A stretch of 64,000 nucleotides of DNA from Castor canadensis (GCF_047511655.1 NC_133403.1:16675014-16739013), one strand, 5' to 3'; shown: positions 46,993-58,249, numbered from the stretch's first letter. Translations and numbers: made by a program. The notes: generated by a model from the sequence alone, not told the origin.

Positions 46993-48909
46993 ATTCAATT
47001 ATATAAGCACCCTGAAGAGGGCCATTGTCTTAATGCAAACCTTCAGGTCAACTTTTGGACTGTTGATGTGGGCTCCTTCCAGTTACTGTGTGTACTCAGG
47101 GATGGGCTAGAGATTCAGCTATGCACACATTTATCTCCTGTGCCTGGACCTCAGGTCTTTAGTTGAGGCCAGAAATGGCTGACCCACACGTTTTGGGAGT
47201 ATAACATGGAATTTAGAGTGCAGGGCTTTGTGTGAAAGAGATGGGTGCTGTGTTCACCAGGCCCAGGAGTCTGTAAGCATGACTGAAAAATGGACAGCAC
47301 CCTGATTGAGGAAAGTACTTTTGAGTCATACTGGGATGATCTTGATATCAGAATTTATAAACCAATGTGTTGCATTTGTCATTAGAGGAAGTCACAGATT
47401 CTGGACAGCATCTGTTTGGCATGAAGTACAATTAGCCTTCAGTAGGGTGGACATCAATGAAAAGTGAGCCCACATCCAGGAAGGATACCCACATACCTAC
47501 TGTCAACTCAGCTATTCTGTATCATCAAGGGATGGGAGGTACTGGGCAGGCAAGGTACCTCCTAGATGACACACTTCTTGGAAAAGCTCAGCTCAAGGGC
47601 CCCTAACTAGCTGCTCGGAAAGAGTTGATTGATGAATGGCAGGTACATGTACCGTCTAATCTAGGAGACACTGGATGACCACAATCTGCACAGTATGACA
47701 CATCAACATCCATCTCTGTATTTTGTGGCTTCTGCCTTGTCCTCAGAGGACTGGGTAGTGGCTGTTCTCTCCATAGTCATGAAAGCTCATGTCAGTTTTT
47801 AGGCAAAACTTTTAGCAAATTTTTTGTTTGAAAGAAACTGAGATTCATGAGCATTTTCTTGGTAATTGAAATTCTGAATAGAATCTGATCTGAAGAAGAG
47901 AAAGAAGCTTCTCTGGAGCCTAAAATTGAATAGAGGAGAAAATCAGTGTGTGAATGTCAGGGCTGACAGGACCCTGACTAAAGGATACTCTGGGGAGACC
48001 TCCTTAAGCCAGCACTTGTTGATCTACCATGGGAGAAAAAATCATTATGCGTCTCCAAGGGACCACTCAGCAGTTCCTCTTATGGCAGACCTACACAGTT
48101 GTCATAATACTGGGCATTCTACCTCTGTCCACCAGCCTGAGATTATGACTCAGGACAGGTTTCTGACATTGGAATTTCACATCCCACCCTCATTTTGTGC
48201 TAGGGTTGTCACCTCTTGGTGAGGGCAACAAGAATTGGAGGCAGCATGGGTCACACACAGAGGGAAAGCTCAGCCCCACAATCACCAACAGCAGATGCCT
48301 GGCCCCAACATAGTCTCTGGGTCTTTCTGCTGCTGCCTGTAGTGTATGCTTCTATGTGGCTCTGGGAATAGGACCTCCCTCACCTGCACAAAAATCCACC
48401 CGCTATTGTATGCCTGTGTGTGTATAATTTCATTTGGATGGGTATGACTGGATTGCGCTACTTTATGACTTAGTTGCCATACGTGCCCTTGACTCTCTGT
48501 TAGGATTCCTTTTGCAAGGGACAGGTTCATAAGAGTGGGAAGTTCTCTACCTGTGAATCTGGGACCAGGCAGATGACAGCAAGTACTCTTTGTGCTAAAT
48601 CCCTCCCCATTAGCCAGGATTAGCCCTGGTCCCAAGAGATACTCTGGAGCCCTTTGTCTACTGCCAGGCCCTAATTTCCAACATTGGAGGTATCCCCACA
48701 CCTCCCTGTTTCAGGTCTTCAAATCCTAAGCAGCTTGTCAAGCCCCTCTCCAAAAACCTTTACAGGAACCCAGTGTTATAAATGTGCATGTACATACATA
48801 TGTTCATATAGACCATTGTGTGAGTGGATGCTTGTATCTCTATGGATACACTGGTGATTTTCTCTGGATTCCATTGTGTTACTCAGGCTTGGGTGAGCTG
48901 TCTTTGATT

Positions 48910-49028
48910 TCTTAGTTGTTTGAGAGAGTGGGTCTGGCTACATGGTTCAGTCTGGCCTTGAACCTGAGATGCAATTCCCTTAGCCTCCAAAGTGTGGAGA
49001 TTACAGGTGTGAACAACCATACCTGAAT
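48910..49028 (-). repeat. B1-type SINE in unit E (shared insertion)
   Basis: Antisense B1 ('gagagagtgggtctggctacatggttcagtctggccttgaacctgag...agtgtggagattacaggtgtg'). The clearest of the four shared B1 copies. Confidence 0.8.
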
Positions 49029-49189
49029 TGCATTTCATTGTTTGTCATTCCCATTCTTGCAACTCTCCCTCCTCTATGTTAGTGTGATAATTTCATTTTG
49101 CAACTGTTCTCGAGGTTAATACAGCTCATTAGGCAATAAAAGTGAGGACTTCCTAGGTGAGAGATAAAAGGATGATTCCTAGTGAGAAA

Positions 49190-49290
49190 AACCAGGAGTG
49201 TGGGAAAGAAACAGGATGCCCTATGACCAATGCACAGTCAAAAAACTGGTTGGAAGGAGGGGCCAGGTATGAAGAAGTCTCTGTATTCTT
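49190..49290 (+). repeat. MIR-like SINE in unit E
   Basis: 'ccaatgcacagtcaaaaaactggttggaaggaggggccaggtatgaag', counterpart of the MIR-like piece in units A-C. Confidence 0.45.
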
Positions 49291-49623
49291 AAAGGTGAGG
49301 CACTGGTGTGCCAGGCCTGGCTTATGTAAGAATGGGGAAAGGTGTGGATCCAACTGTGTCTAGATTTCCACCTGGAGAGGACAGGTGGGTGGATCAACAT
49401 ACCAGTGGACCTGGAACAAGTTTTTTCTGAGGCAGAGGCTCAGTTGAGAAAGTCTTTACAGATGACCTCACTTTACGCATTAAGGACCACAGACAACATA
49501 GAACCCTGGTGCTCAGGCACCTTCAATCTCAAGCAGGTAGCTTACTTCACTGTACAGCAAAGTCTCATTCAAGTTTCCTATTTTTCCATGTTTGAACTCG
49601 TTTTTTGGTCCTCAACAAACCAG

Positions 49624-51375
49624 AGTGGTTGAACTCTGAAGCAAGGAGATCCTCAAGGCAGGCACAGGGACAATTTTTTGGATGGCCTTTTGCCTTTGCT
49701 GATGTTTGAGGACATCCTCTCTGTCCCCACATTTATAGGCATCTACTGATATTACACAACCCCCACCAGTGCTGGATATGCTTTTCACATCGTGAGCACT
49801 ATCTCAATAACTAGAGGTTTCCCCATCTAATGGCTGTGGCTTGGTAATGCCCTGCTTTGCTCTTGTCCTTAGAAGAGAGTATATACCGTGTGCTCAGTCA
49901 AAACCTCATATACTGTGTTTCCAGGACAAAGAGTGATGAATGCTGGAAGTTCTTATCATGGGCCTACTCCTCTGAAGTCAGCTGCCTGGGGCTTTGGCTC
50001 TTCTATGCTTTCCCAGTCTCACTTTTGGAAGATCTCAGCCTTTGTCCTCACTCACCAGTGGCCTCAGCAAAGCACTTTCCTGATTTTTAAAGGATTTTCC
50101 CCATTCCATGGAGAATGTCATTTCAAACCTAACTGTAGCAGATCAGAGACCTCTTAGATTACTGAGAATCCCAGGCCCAGTGAAATATGTGGGAAGGAGC
50201 CAATGGCCTAATTTTTTGCACCAATATATATATATTTGAGACCCCTACTGGGTGATGGCAAATTTTCAGGAACTTAGTATAATTTGCTAAGAGAGAAAAT
50301 AAATCACTGTTATTCTGGGCTTCATTACCTTAGAAAGTCACTCGATAACACTAGGTGTCATAGCAGGTATAGTAGATATGACTCTTTCATGGACTCTTCT
50401 AAGTATGGTTCCAACAAGATAAGTTCAAAAGGTGAGCAACTATTGGGTAAATGTGGTGGGCACCTGTCACAAGAATGGAGATAGTGGGGATATTTGGGGC
50501 CTGGGTTTGGGTAAGACTGGGCACACCCTGGGTCCCCAAACTCTTGTGGTTCTGCATAGAGATCAGAGGTCTTGGGCTTATCTGAACTACAAAGAAGCAA
50601 AGAGAGCTGTGGCTGGTGTCCTGAGCACCTGAGGTGGTTTCTAAGACCTCAGTGCAGGCACCTATGAGAATCCATCATCACAAGGCAGCCTTTACCTGAG
50701 ACATTGCCCACCCCATTGACCCTCCAGACCACCAAATAGATGTGAGAGCCTCAATGCTTAGCAAAAGGAACTCAGTTGTCCCTCAGTTGTGCCTCTCAAG
50801 TGGAGCGCAAATGGTGCTTATGGAAGTGATGAATCAGGAAACACAATTTGAGGACCATTGGCACCATTTGCATGACAGCTAGTAGGACATGTACTAGTGA
50901 AGTTGACATTCCAGTGGCAAAGGGGCCAAGAGGCACACAGAGAAATGTATAGAGAATCCCAGAACAGGAATTATGTGTTCAAACCTTTTAGCTTGAGCTC
51001 CACTGAGGTTCCCTAAAGTTTCTGCCTATCTACTTTTCTGCCAGACAAGAGACTTGGGCTAAGGTGTGCTGGTTTTTGGATAGGCAGGGGCAGGCCCAGG
51101 AACCCAGGACCCAAATGTCAGCTGTGGCAAGGAAGGGAGAGGAAAGGCCAGGCCTCTGATTCTGCTGCTGTTCAATTTGCCTTCAGGGCTATCTCCATTC
51201 TTGCCATCTGGTTGGACAGGAACTCAGAGGCTTTCAATTAGCCTCCACACTTGCCTTGCTTCAAGTTTTTGATAGATCTGCTGCATCTCAACATGCCAGG
51301 CTTGGATGATTAATCCTGTGTTCATTTTCTGTTGGCCCAGTGGAAGCACAAGGAGCCCCAATGAGAAAGAAGCTG
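49624..51375 (+). pseudogene. RalGDS-like pseudogene, unit E (exons 2-4; 3'-truncated)
   Basis: Exon 1 is missing. The sequence passes from the exon 1 upstream region straight into the end of intron 1. Exon 2 (49624-49791) keeps acceptor ACCAG and donor GTGAGC but is 168 nt, 26 nt short of the usual 194, and is frameshifted. Exon 3 (50404-50431) is shortened to about 28 nt before a GTGAGC donor. Exon 4 (51187-51375) keeps ISILAIWLDRNSEAF and PCFKFLIDLLHLNMPGLDD, but has an in-frame TAG at 51239-51241 and TAA at 51311-51313. The unit ends in intron 4 near 51575, where homology to B stops, so exon 5 is absent. This is the most decayed copy. Confidence 0.75.
51187..51375 (+). pseudogene. Unit E exon 4 with two nonsense codons
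   Basis: Acceptor CTTCAG is intact and the frame is otherwise maintained across the exon. Stops at 51239 (TAG) and 51311 (TAA). Closest of the exon 4 copies to the RalGDS 'LNMPG' wording. Confidence 0.75.
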
Positions 51376-51729
51376 GTGGTTAGAAGAGTGGTGTGGGGAC
51401 ACCTAGCACATGATAATGGGTCTGTAATGGGCCCCACCTTGTAGATGTTCTAAGTATGGCATTGTGCCAGGAGAAAGATGAGCCTTCCCCCAAAGGCCTT
51501 GGACCACAGACTTGGCAGGCATCCTGTTGTGGATTCAGGACTGTGTTTTCTCAGACAGATGTTTGGGATTGGCCTCAAAATACTCTAGAAGGGAAGGGAA
51601 AATTGATGAGGTTCAGATGGGGTGTGGAGAGTGTAGGAATATCCATAGGTTAATGTTTGTTAGGAGTGGGTGACAAGTACTTTAAAGTTCATTAAATCTT
51701 TTGTACATTTATGTATATGTTAATATGTT

Positions 51730-52115
51730 ACTGTGGCCCTGGATAACAAAACAAGTGCTCTACCACTGAACTACAGCCTCTGTTCTCAAAATGCTTTTCA
51801 AATGATTATATAACTGTATTGAAAGACTATAAGAAGAGACAGCAGTGATGGCAGGAGTGCAAGAGTATTGGCACTCATTCATAGTAAGAAATGCAGAGAT
51901 AATGTCTGGAACAAACAAGAAATTCAGGAAGTAGCTGGACATGCATGTTGTTTTGAAATAGGATTGTAAGCTAGCTACTCAGAAGGCAGAGGCAGGAGGA
52001 TTGCAGACTGTGCCTGCCCCAGGCAAAAATGAGGAGACCCTATCTGAAAAGCAAAGGGCTGGGGCCCTTCTCACGTGGTACAGTACTTACCTACAGTAAT
52101 TCAAATGCTCTGTTC
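51730..52115. repeat. ID-like fragment (antisense) and B1+ID SINE (sense)
   Basis: Antisense ID piece at about 51735-51785 ('acaagtgctctaccactgaactacagcctc'). Sense B1 half ('taagctagctactcagaaggcagaggcaggaggattgcag') and ID half ('ggtacagtacttacc') at about 51945-52110. First lineage-type SINEs after the array. Confidence 0.65.
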
Positions 52116-52424
52116 TGAGCAGATGGGTTCACTGATTTCAGCAGACTGGACGAAAAATGAGCCATCAGTAAGTTTTATAGGCTTTATTACTGATTGTAAC
52201 AGCCAGCCAGTTAGCCCCCATCATCAACTACATTGTTTCCCCAGCCTGCTCACACAGCTCTTTTTGTACATCTGTAGACAAAATGGCACCCAGTCAAGTT
52301 ATTACATCTATTGTGCATGTGAATCCAGATACTGGTTACATAACTAGTTGTCCATGAGTGGTTACGTAGCAATAATGAGTGTGTCTGTATACAGGCAATG
52401 AGCCTAAATATAGCAACTTTCTTA

Positions 52425-52872
52425 ATGCTTAGCAAGCGCTACGTCCTGAATTCAATCCTCAGCAAATAAAAACAAATACAAGAAAAACATCTATACAAAC
52501 CAGATGGTATAGTTAAGGTGTAAGCTCAAGTGTTCAGGGGAAAAGAAATTCAGGAATAAGGAAAGTGAGTCTTCTCTTTTCCTTCTCATACAAAGGCCTG
52601 TCTTTTAAAGTTATGTTCATGTATATCTTTAAAGATGAAAGTTATATTGAATGTTAACATTCGGGCCAGGTGTGGTGGTACACACCTGTAACCCAACTTC
52701 TCAGGAAACAGAAGCAGGAGAACCTCAATTTTGAGGTCTAGGATAGTAGAACAGAAACAAAAGGTGAAACCCAACTCATCACTTAAGCTGGATGTATGGC
52801 TCAAGCAATAGACCCCTTGACTCAAAAGCATGAAGACCAGAGTTCAAACATTACTTCCACAAAAGCAAAAAA
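52425..52872 (+). repeat. ID-like fragment and B1+ID dimeric SINE
   Basis: ID-like tail at about 52425-52490 ('cttagcaagcgctacgtcctgaattcaatcctcagc'). Dimer at about 52668-52872 ('ggccaggtgtggtggtacacacctgtaaccc', '...gaccagagttcaaac'). Confidence 0.7.
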
Positions 52873-53189
52873 ACCCACAGAATGACAATAACAAAACAAC
52901 TAAACATGTAGAAGGCATATCTTGGGACTACTTGAAGAAAATTGAGTGTTGAAAAGAATATTAGATAAGATTATTGCTCATGTTCAATTTTGTGTTTATA
53001 ATAATGATACTATGGTTATGTAGCCAAATGCACTTAGTCCTTAGGAGATAACTTATTCAGTTATTTAGGAATGTTAACCTTGGGTAAGACAGGATGAAAG
53101 GTCAATTAGTTAACCAGATAAATAGTTAATTTTACTATTTGTGCAACTTTCTGTGGGGTTGAAGTTTTTTAAAATAAAGCATCAGGGGC

Positions 53190-53545
53190 AAAAATAAGGC
53201 AGGGCAGGGAGGCACACTTCTGTAATCTCAGCTACTTGGAAGGCTGACATTCAGAGCATTATGGTTCAAAGCCAGCCTAGACAAAATCTTATCAAGCCTC
53301 ATCTCAACCAATAAGCCATAACCAATAAGTATGCTCCTCTCATCCCAGCTATATGATAGTCATAAGGAAGATCACTGTCCTGGCTAACCTGGGAAAAACT
53401 GGACACCCTATTCAGAGAAACAACTACAGCAGAAGGACTGAGGGCATGGCTCAAGTAATAAGAGCTCCTGCCTTGAAAGCTTAAGGCCATGAGTTCAAAC
53501 CCCAGTAATGCCAAGTAAGAACTAAAACCAAAGAAGGAAAAGTTT
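53190..53545 (+). repeat. Two sense SINE units
   Basis: 'ggcacacttctgtaatctcagctacttggaaggctgacattcag', a second B1-like unit ('tatgctcctctcatcccagc') and an ID half ('atggctcaagtaataagagctcctgc...gagttcaaaccccagtaatgcc'). Confidence 0.7.
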
Positions 53546-55377
53546 CCAAAATTATCCCATCTATTCAAACACATTACAGAAATAGTTTTGTGTTATTAGA
53601 ATGCAAAATAGAGCAATTTTCAAAGAAAAAAATATTTTAAAATGGCAGTATGCACTATAGACAAAGCTCAAAGCAAACGTCTGGCATGAGGAAAAACTTA
53701 CAATACTCGGAGTGAATTCTGGGGAGAAACAGAGCTATCAAGAAGCTCCATGTGTGCAAGTAACCCAAACCCCCATGGTACCCATTATTGTTGAACCAGT
53801 GGTCCTCTCACAGATTAAGGATGAGGACAAAGCCTGATCTTGGTTTATGGACCACTACTGTACCTGAAGTGTGCAGAAATGTTTTAATAGGACTGCTCCT
53901 AGGACCTAGGCCTTCTGCCCTAGCAGGGTAGGAAGAATGTGGAAAGAGGGTGAGGGTAGCAGAAGGGAAAAGGAAAGAAAAGGGAGAAGGAGGCAGTATT
54001 AAGGTATCATGACTGCCAGCATTCTTTGCTTCCATTAATTTGTATGACTGCTAGGAAGTGATCCATAGACACAGTGAAACAAAAAATCCCACTGCTCATC
54101 TTTGCATGGTGCTCAATTCTCATTTTTGGGACATGATTTTGCCTCTTGTTTTTTTCTTCTACAAAACTCAAAGTTCCCACCATAGAGCAAACAGAAGATC
54201 TAGGATCATCCTTTTTTTCTTAAATCATAAGTCCAGGATGTTTGTTCTTTCACAAGCCTGAAGAGAAGTTCTGAGATACTGGCTGTGCATGAATTGATGT
54301 TTGGGACAAATTATTGAAAACTCAGCATTTCCTAAGAGGTGAGAGGCAGAGTTTCCTAACTACAGAAATAAGTTTTGGAAACTCATTTATCTTCCTCTAG
54401 ACAGGAAACAAATCATGATACATATAGCTTCTAATTTACTTTTTTTCTGCTGCATAAATATTCCATTCTCCTCAGCATATTATTTCTTTCTCAACAAGTT
54501 AAGGAAAATTTAACAACATAAACCTCTCCTTTTGCCCACCCCAGGGTCCATCACATAATTCAGTAATGATTTTCCCTCTGAGGACGATGGACTCTTTCAT
54601 AGGGAAATGGAACTATCTTTTAAATATCTATGATTTTTCCTTGGGTGAATTTTTTTTAACTTATTTACACATAGTCATTGTATTCCTGTAGTGGTCTGGA
54701 CAGCAGCTTTCTTCACTACTGAAAATAGGTTTATTGGATAAACCTTTGGTATACAAGCAACAAATAGCTTTGCTCAGCCTTACTTGTCTTTGATGAGTTT
54801 TATAATATTTTAGCTAGGTCAATGGCTTAAGACAGCTTTCTAACTTTTCTGTTTGTAGTTATGGGTTGATAATTGAGTGTGAACTTTTCCTGGGCCTTTT
54901 TGGTTGAACAATATGAGAAAACTGGTCAAGAAAGGTTTTGATACCTACCTTATTTGAAGAGTTGTGATATCATATCCTTTCTTCCTATGTCTCTTTCCAT
55001 TTAAATCTTTCAATCCACTTCCTCACCTGTAACTTCTCTATCACCTCATTGCTAAGGAGAGAAACCAGATCTTTGCGTATAAAATTTCTCCAACTGTTCA
55101 CTACAATAGGCTTTGCAATTGTTCTAGATGCTTGAAACGCTAAAGAAGGCATAAAAATAAGACTAGTGATAAAACTCACACGTTTTCTTCAACAAAGTAA
55201 GCCCCAACTGGGCAGGAATAAGTCTTGAAAATAGTTTCCTCTAGCCGTTCTCAGGATTAAAAACAATTTTTGTACTCTTATCTCACACTTGTGTGCATTA
55301 ATTATTGTTTTAGTAAAATATTTTGTTGCTGCTTAGAGAATGTTGACTTTCAGAAAATATGTTTTTATTTTTTTCAG
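53546..55377. other. No gene recognised
   Basis: Unique-looking, AT-rich. Open frames at 53808-54035 (minus) and 54058-54261 (plus) have no motif. Confidence 0.35.
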
Positions 55378-55466
55378 AAAAATTTGAATTGAGTAATATT
55401 TATTTTTCTCATTGGAACACAGAGCAATATCCACTAAAACTCAGAAGAAAGCAAGGAGCCTTGGTG
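55378..55466 (+). other. Exon-like segment 1 of a possible two-exon 3' gene end
   Basis: 89 nt after a T-rich tract and TTTTCAG, ending at a perfect GTAAGT donor. One incoming base plus 89 nt gives 30 open codons (EKFELSNIYFSHWNTEQYPL, then KLRRKQGALV), leaving phase 0. The phase matches the segment at 57300. I do not recognise the family. It may be an expressed gene, a relic, or chance. Confidence 0.35.
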
Positions 55467-57299
55467 GTAAGTCAGTGCTCTGTTTATCTGTTTCATAGAA
55501 TCCACATACAATATTATGAACTAGGTGAAGAACTGAATTAAAAACCCATCCAACAAAGTCTTTAATAGAGCTATTGGCTGTTCAGTGGTCCTGAGTAAGC
55601 AATTTGCAATTCTCTTTTGAAAACCTTCCAAATGAGCCTGAGCACAATCAGTTGTGATAATACTTACATGAGCAGTACTAGGAAGCAAAATTGTTTTTAT
55701 AAACAAAATAATTTTCTTACTTTGTTAAGGTACTAGACCTCACTGAACAGACTTAAAATGTTTTTAATAAATGAGTTATGTAATTCTTATGCATAGGAAT
55801 TAAATATTCCTACTTATGCATTCATATAATTTATTTATTCATGTGTTGGTCCAAGAAGAGGTGGAGTTGAGCTTATCTTACTTCTTAGTTCTTAGTACAT
55901 TGTAGTTGTATCTTCATACTCTTACTTATATGCACTCTGACCTTAAGTCTTTGTTCTACTTTAAAATGATTACAAGGAAAAATGTCCTTGTATTGTGAAT
56001 CTTTCTCTTTCCTCAATTCTTTTACTAATTTCTGGTGACTATATAAGTTGCTTTACATAAATACAACATTTAGCTATATAAAAATAAATACAGATATCTC
56101 TATATAGCAGAAGTTATATGAATATATTGTTACACATGGTTAGTTCTATCTATTTGTATGTATCCAATGCATATTAGTCCATCTATCCTGTTCTATGTAT
56201 TAATTCCCTGGGTTTCACTCTCTAAGATCTATAGTAATGTCACAGAGAATACTTTCAATTAATAGCCCATTAAGAACCCATTAAAACACTTTTCTTAAAT
56301 GGGATCATTAAGTCATAGAGCAAACATATACCTAATTACTTTGAGTGTTTTCAGAGAGTTTTGAGAATGAATCTCCCACCAGCAGTGCGCCATTACTTGC
56401 CAAAATTTGCCATCATTTATTCTCATAATTTTTGTCACATAATAAGGTCATATGAACTCTAGTTAAAAATTTCCATTTCCTTGGTTACCAGTGATTTTGG
56501 GAATATTTTAGTATGTTTTCTGGATTCTGGGACTCATCACTTTTAAACTAACTCATGCTCCATGCCTGTTTTTTCAATTGTTTTATCACTTCAATTATAA
56601 CTTTTTTTTATGCCTTCATTTTTTTCAATATTTTGATGATTTTTCTACCACAGAATCACATCAGCATCCTTGAGTTGTGCGTTCTGAATACTGCAAGCAT
56701 CTTTTATGTTAGTCCCTTGTCTACTTATCTCTAATGCCTTCCCTTAAGCAGACATTATTGATTTTTCTCTATACTTTCTCTGTTGTCAACACCCATTTTT
56801 TATCTTCTAGTTTGGGTCTTGTGTAGAAAGACTTTGCCCAACCAATCACCAATAATTTCTTCCATTAGCTGTATTACTTACCTACTACTTCACTACCTAT
56901 GTATGGGCATAAGGAAGGGACACATTTATGTACTTCTAGTGAACCACTTTTCTTCATAATCTGATTAAAGAATTTTTGATGAAAGAATTTCTCTTTGTAT
57001 TGGGTATAAATTTCACAGGTCAGTTTCAACACACACACATACATCATTTTATTTTACTGCACTATTTACTTGTTCCTGCTCCCATATGATATGAGCTTTT
57101 CTTTAACTAATAAAATTATTTCTTAAAAGATAGCAAGACAAGCCCCTATTCTTTCTTCTTATTTACTAAAATAATTTACTGATTTTAAAAGAATCACAGT
57201 TTGTTAAAGGTTCATGTTTGTATAATGAAGACTTAAAATCATTATTTGTGGTGCACTTGTCTTCTTCCATGTCTAATCTCATATTCTATTCTTGTTCAG
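55467..57299. other. Possible intron; no other feature seen
   Basis: AT-rich and without named repeats. It lies between two phase-compatible exon-like segments. Confidence 0.3.
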
Positions 57300-57603
57300 G
57301 ATCACATAGGCTTTCTTTTCTCCAGCATTAAAAAGAAGCTATTTATCCTTGTGAAAAGTTTACCACAAGAGAGAGTCAGGAAAATGCTTTTAAGAAAGAA
57401 GGCATTATGTATAATCAGTGGCTCATGTCCTTCCCTTTGGATTTCAAGTCTATGACTCTGAAAGAAGTCATGAAGTCTTCATCCTCAAACAAGTAATGGG
57501 GTAGAACCTGAATGCAATGCAACTAACATAGAGATAGCCATAGTACAGACTGGTGAGAATTTCCACATGTTCACAAAGGAAGAACTCAAGGGGAATTAAT
57601 AAA
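57300..57603 (+). other. Exon-like segment 2 (terminal exon candidate)
   Basis: Starts after a CTTGTTCAG acceptor in phase 0. It is open for 51 codons (DHIGFLFSSIKKKLFILV, ERVRKMLLRKKALC, ...PSLWISSL) to a TGA at 57453-57455, and is followed at 57598-57603 by AATAAA. Basic and hydrophobic composition, no known domain. The combination of acceptor, matched phase, stop and poly(A) signal is why I list it. Confidence 0.35.
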
Positions 57604-57924
57604 GAACGTTTAAGGAAGAATGATCCTCAAAACTTCTCTGGACAATTCCAGTTCTCCTAATTGCCCATAAATATTATTTCCATATCCTATTCTATGTAAA
57701 ATCTCCAGTGTGTGTGCATTTTATAATATCTGTACATGAAGACAATACTGAAGTAAAGAAAAAAATTTAAAAACCTGCTATTTGGAGTGGAGTGTAGCTC
57801 ATTATTTAGTTATTACATTCTATTATTCACTTAATGTCCACAGAATCATTAGTAAGGTCCTTTCTTTAATTTCTCATATTGACAGCATGTTTCTTGTGTC
57901 TCTTTTTTTCTTTTCTTTTTTTTT

Positions 57925-58055
57925 TGTTGTTTAGTCTGGCTAGGTGTCTATCAAATTTATTTATCTTTTCAAGGAAACAGTTTTTGTTTTGTTGATTTTC
58001 CTATTGCTTTTTGTTTCCAACACATTGGTTTGTGCTCTACTTTTTAGCATTTCTT
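57925..58055 (-). mobile_element. LINE-1 ORF2 fragment, antisense
   Basis: 'tctggctaggtgtctatcaaatttatttatcttttcaaggaaacag' is the familiar antisense L1 ORF2 wording. It borders the RalGDS-unit orphan piece. Confidence 0.75.
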
Positions 58056-58084
58056 TACTTCTGCAGAGTGAGCATCTGTCTCAC

Positions 58085-58238
58085 TATTGGGAGTCTTGGG
58101 GGCTGGGTTTGGGTAGGACTGGGCACACCTTGGGTCCCCAAATTCTTGGGATTCTGACAAGAAGGCTGAGGTCTTGGGCTTATTTGAACTTCAAAGAAGC
58201 CAAGAAACCTTTGGGTGGGGTCCTGAGCACTAGAACGG
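58085..58238 (+). pseudogene. Orphan fragment of RalGDS-unit intron 3
   Basis: 'ggctgggtttgggtaggactgggcacaccttgggtccccaaa', '...gaggtcttgggcttatttgaacttcaaagaagcc' and 'gtcctgagcac' match the start of intron 3 of units B-E, best by eye to unit E at about 50490-50630. It is non-coding intronic sequence in the source units. It sits between an antisense and a sense L1 fragment, about 6.5 kb beyond the array. Confidence 0.85.
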
Positions 58239-58249
58239 TTGCCAAAACC

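Larger units (their letters stand above)
29600..51575 (+). repeat. Tandem array of five RalGDS-like 5'-half units (A-E)
   Basis: Five diverged units of about 5 kb repeat head to tail. An intergenic landmark recurs at about 32685, 37995, 43355 and 48165 ('gactttggaat...', a 'gtggaggcagcatggctc' phrase, then 'cctgcagttcattctgctg'), giving spacings near 5.3, 5.4 and 4.8 kb. Unit A (from about 29.6 kb) lacks this landmark and starts near the shared B1. Unit E stops in intron 4 at about 51575. Every unit carries exons of a Ral guanine nucleotide exchange factor of the RalGDS/RGL4 type in the same order and with the same phases, but only the N-terminal half. The catalytic CDC25 exons are not visible in any inter-unit stretch. 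Open frames elsewhere in the array (for example 32509-33585) are in intergenic or repeat sequence. Boundaries are judged by eye. Confidence 0.85.

Noticed and set aside
29600-51575. CRISPR-like or satellite interpretation of the regular spacing
   Set aside because: The unit is about 5 kb and carries spliced-gene exons. It is a segmental gene duplication, not a satellite.
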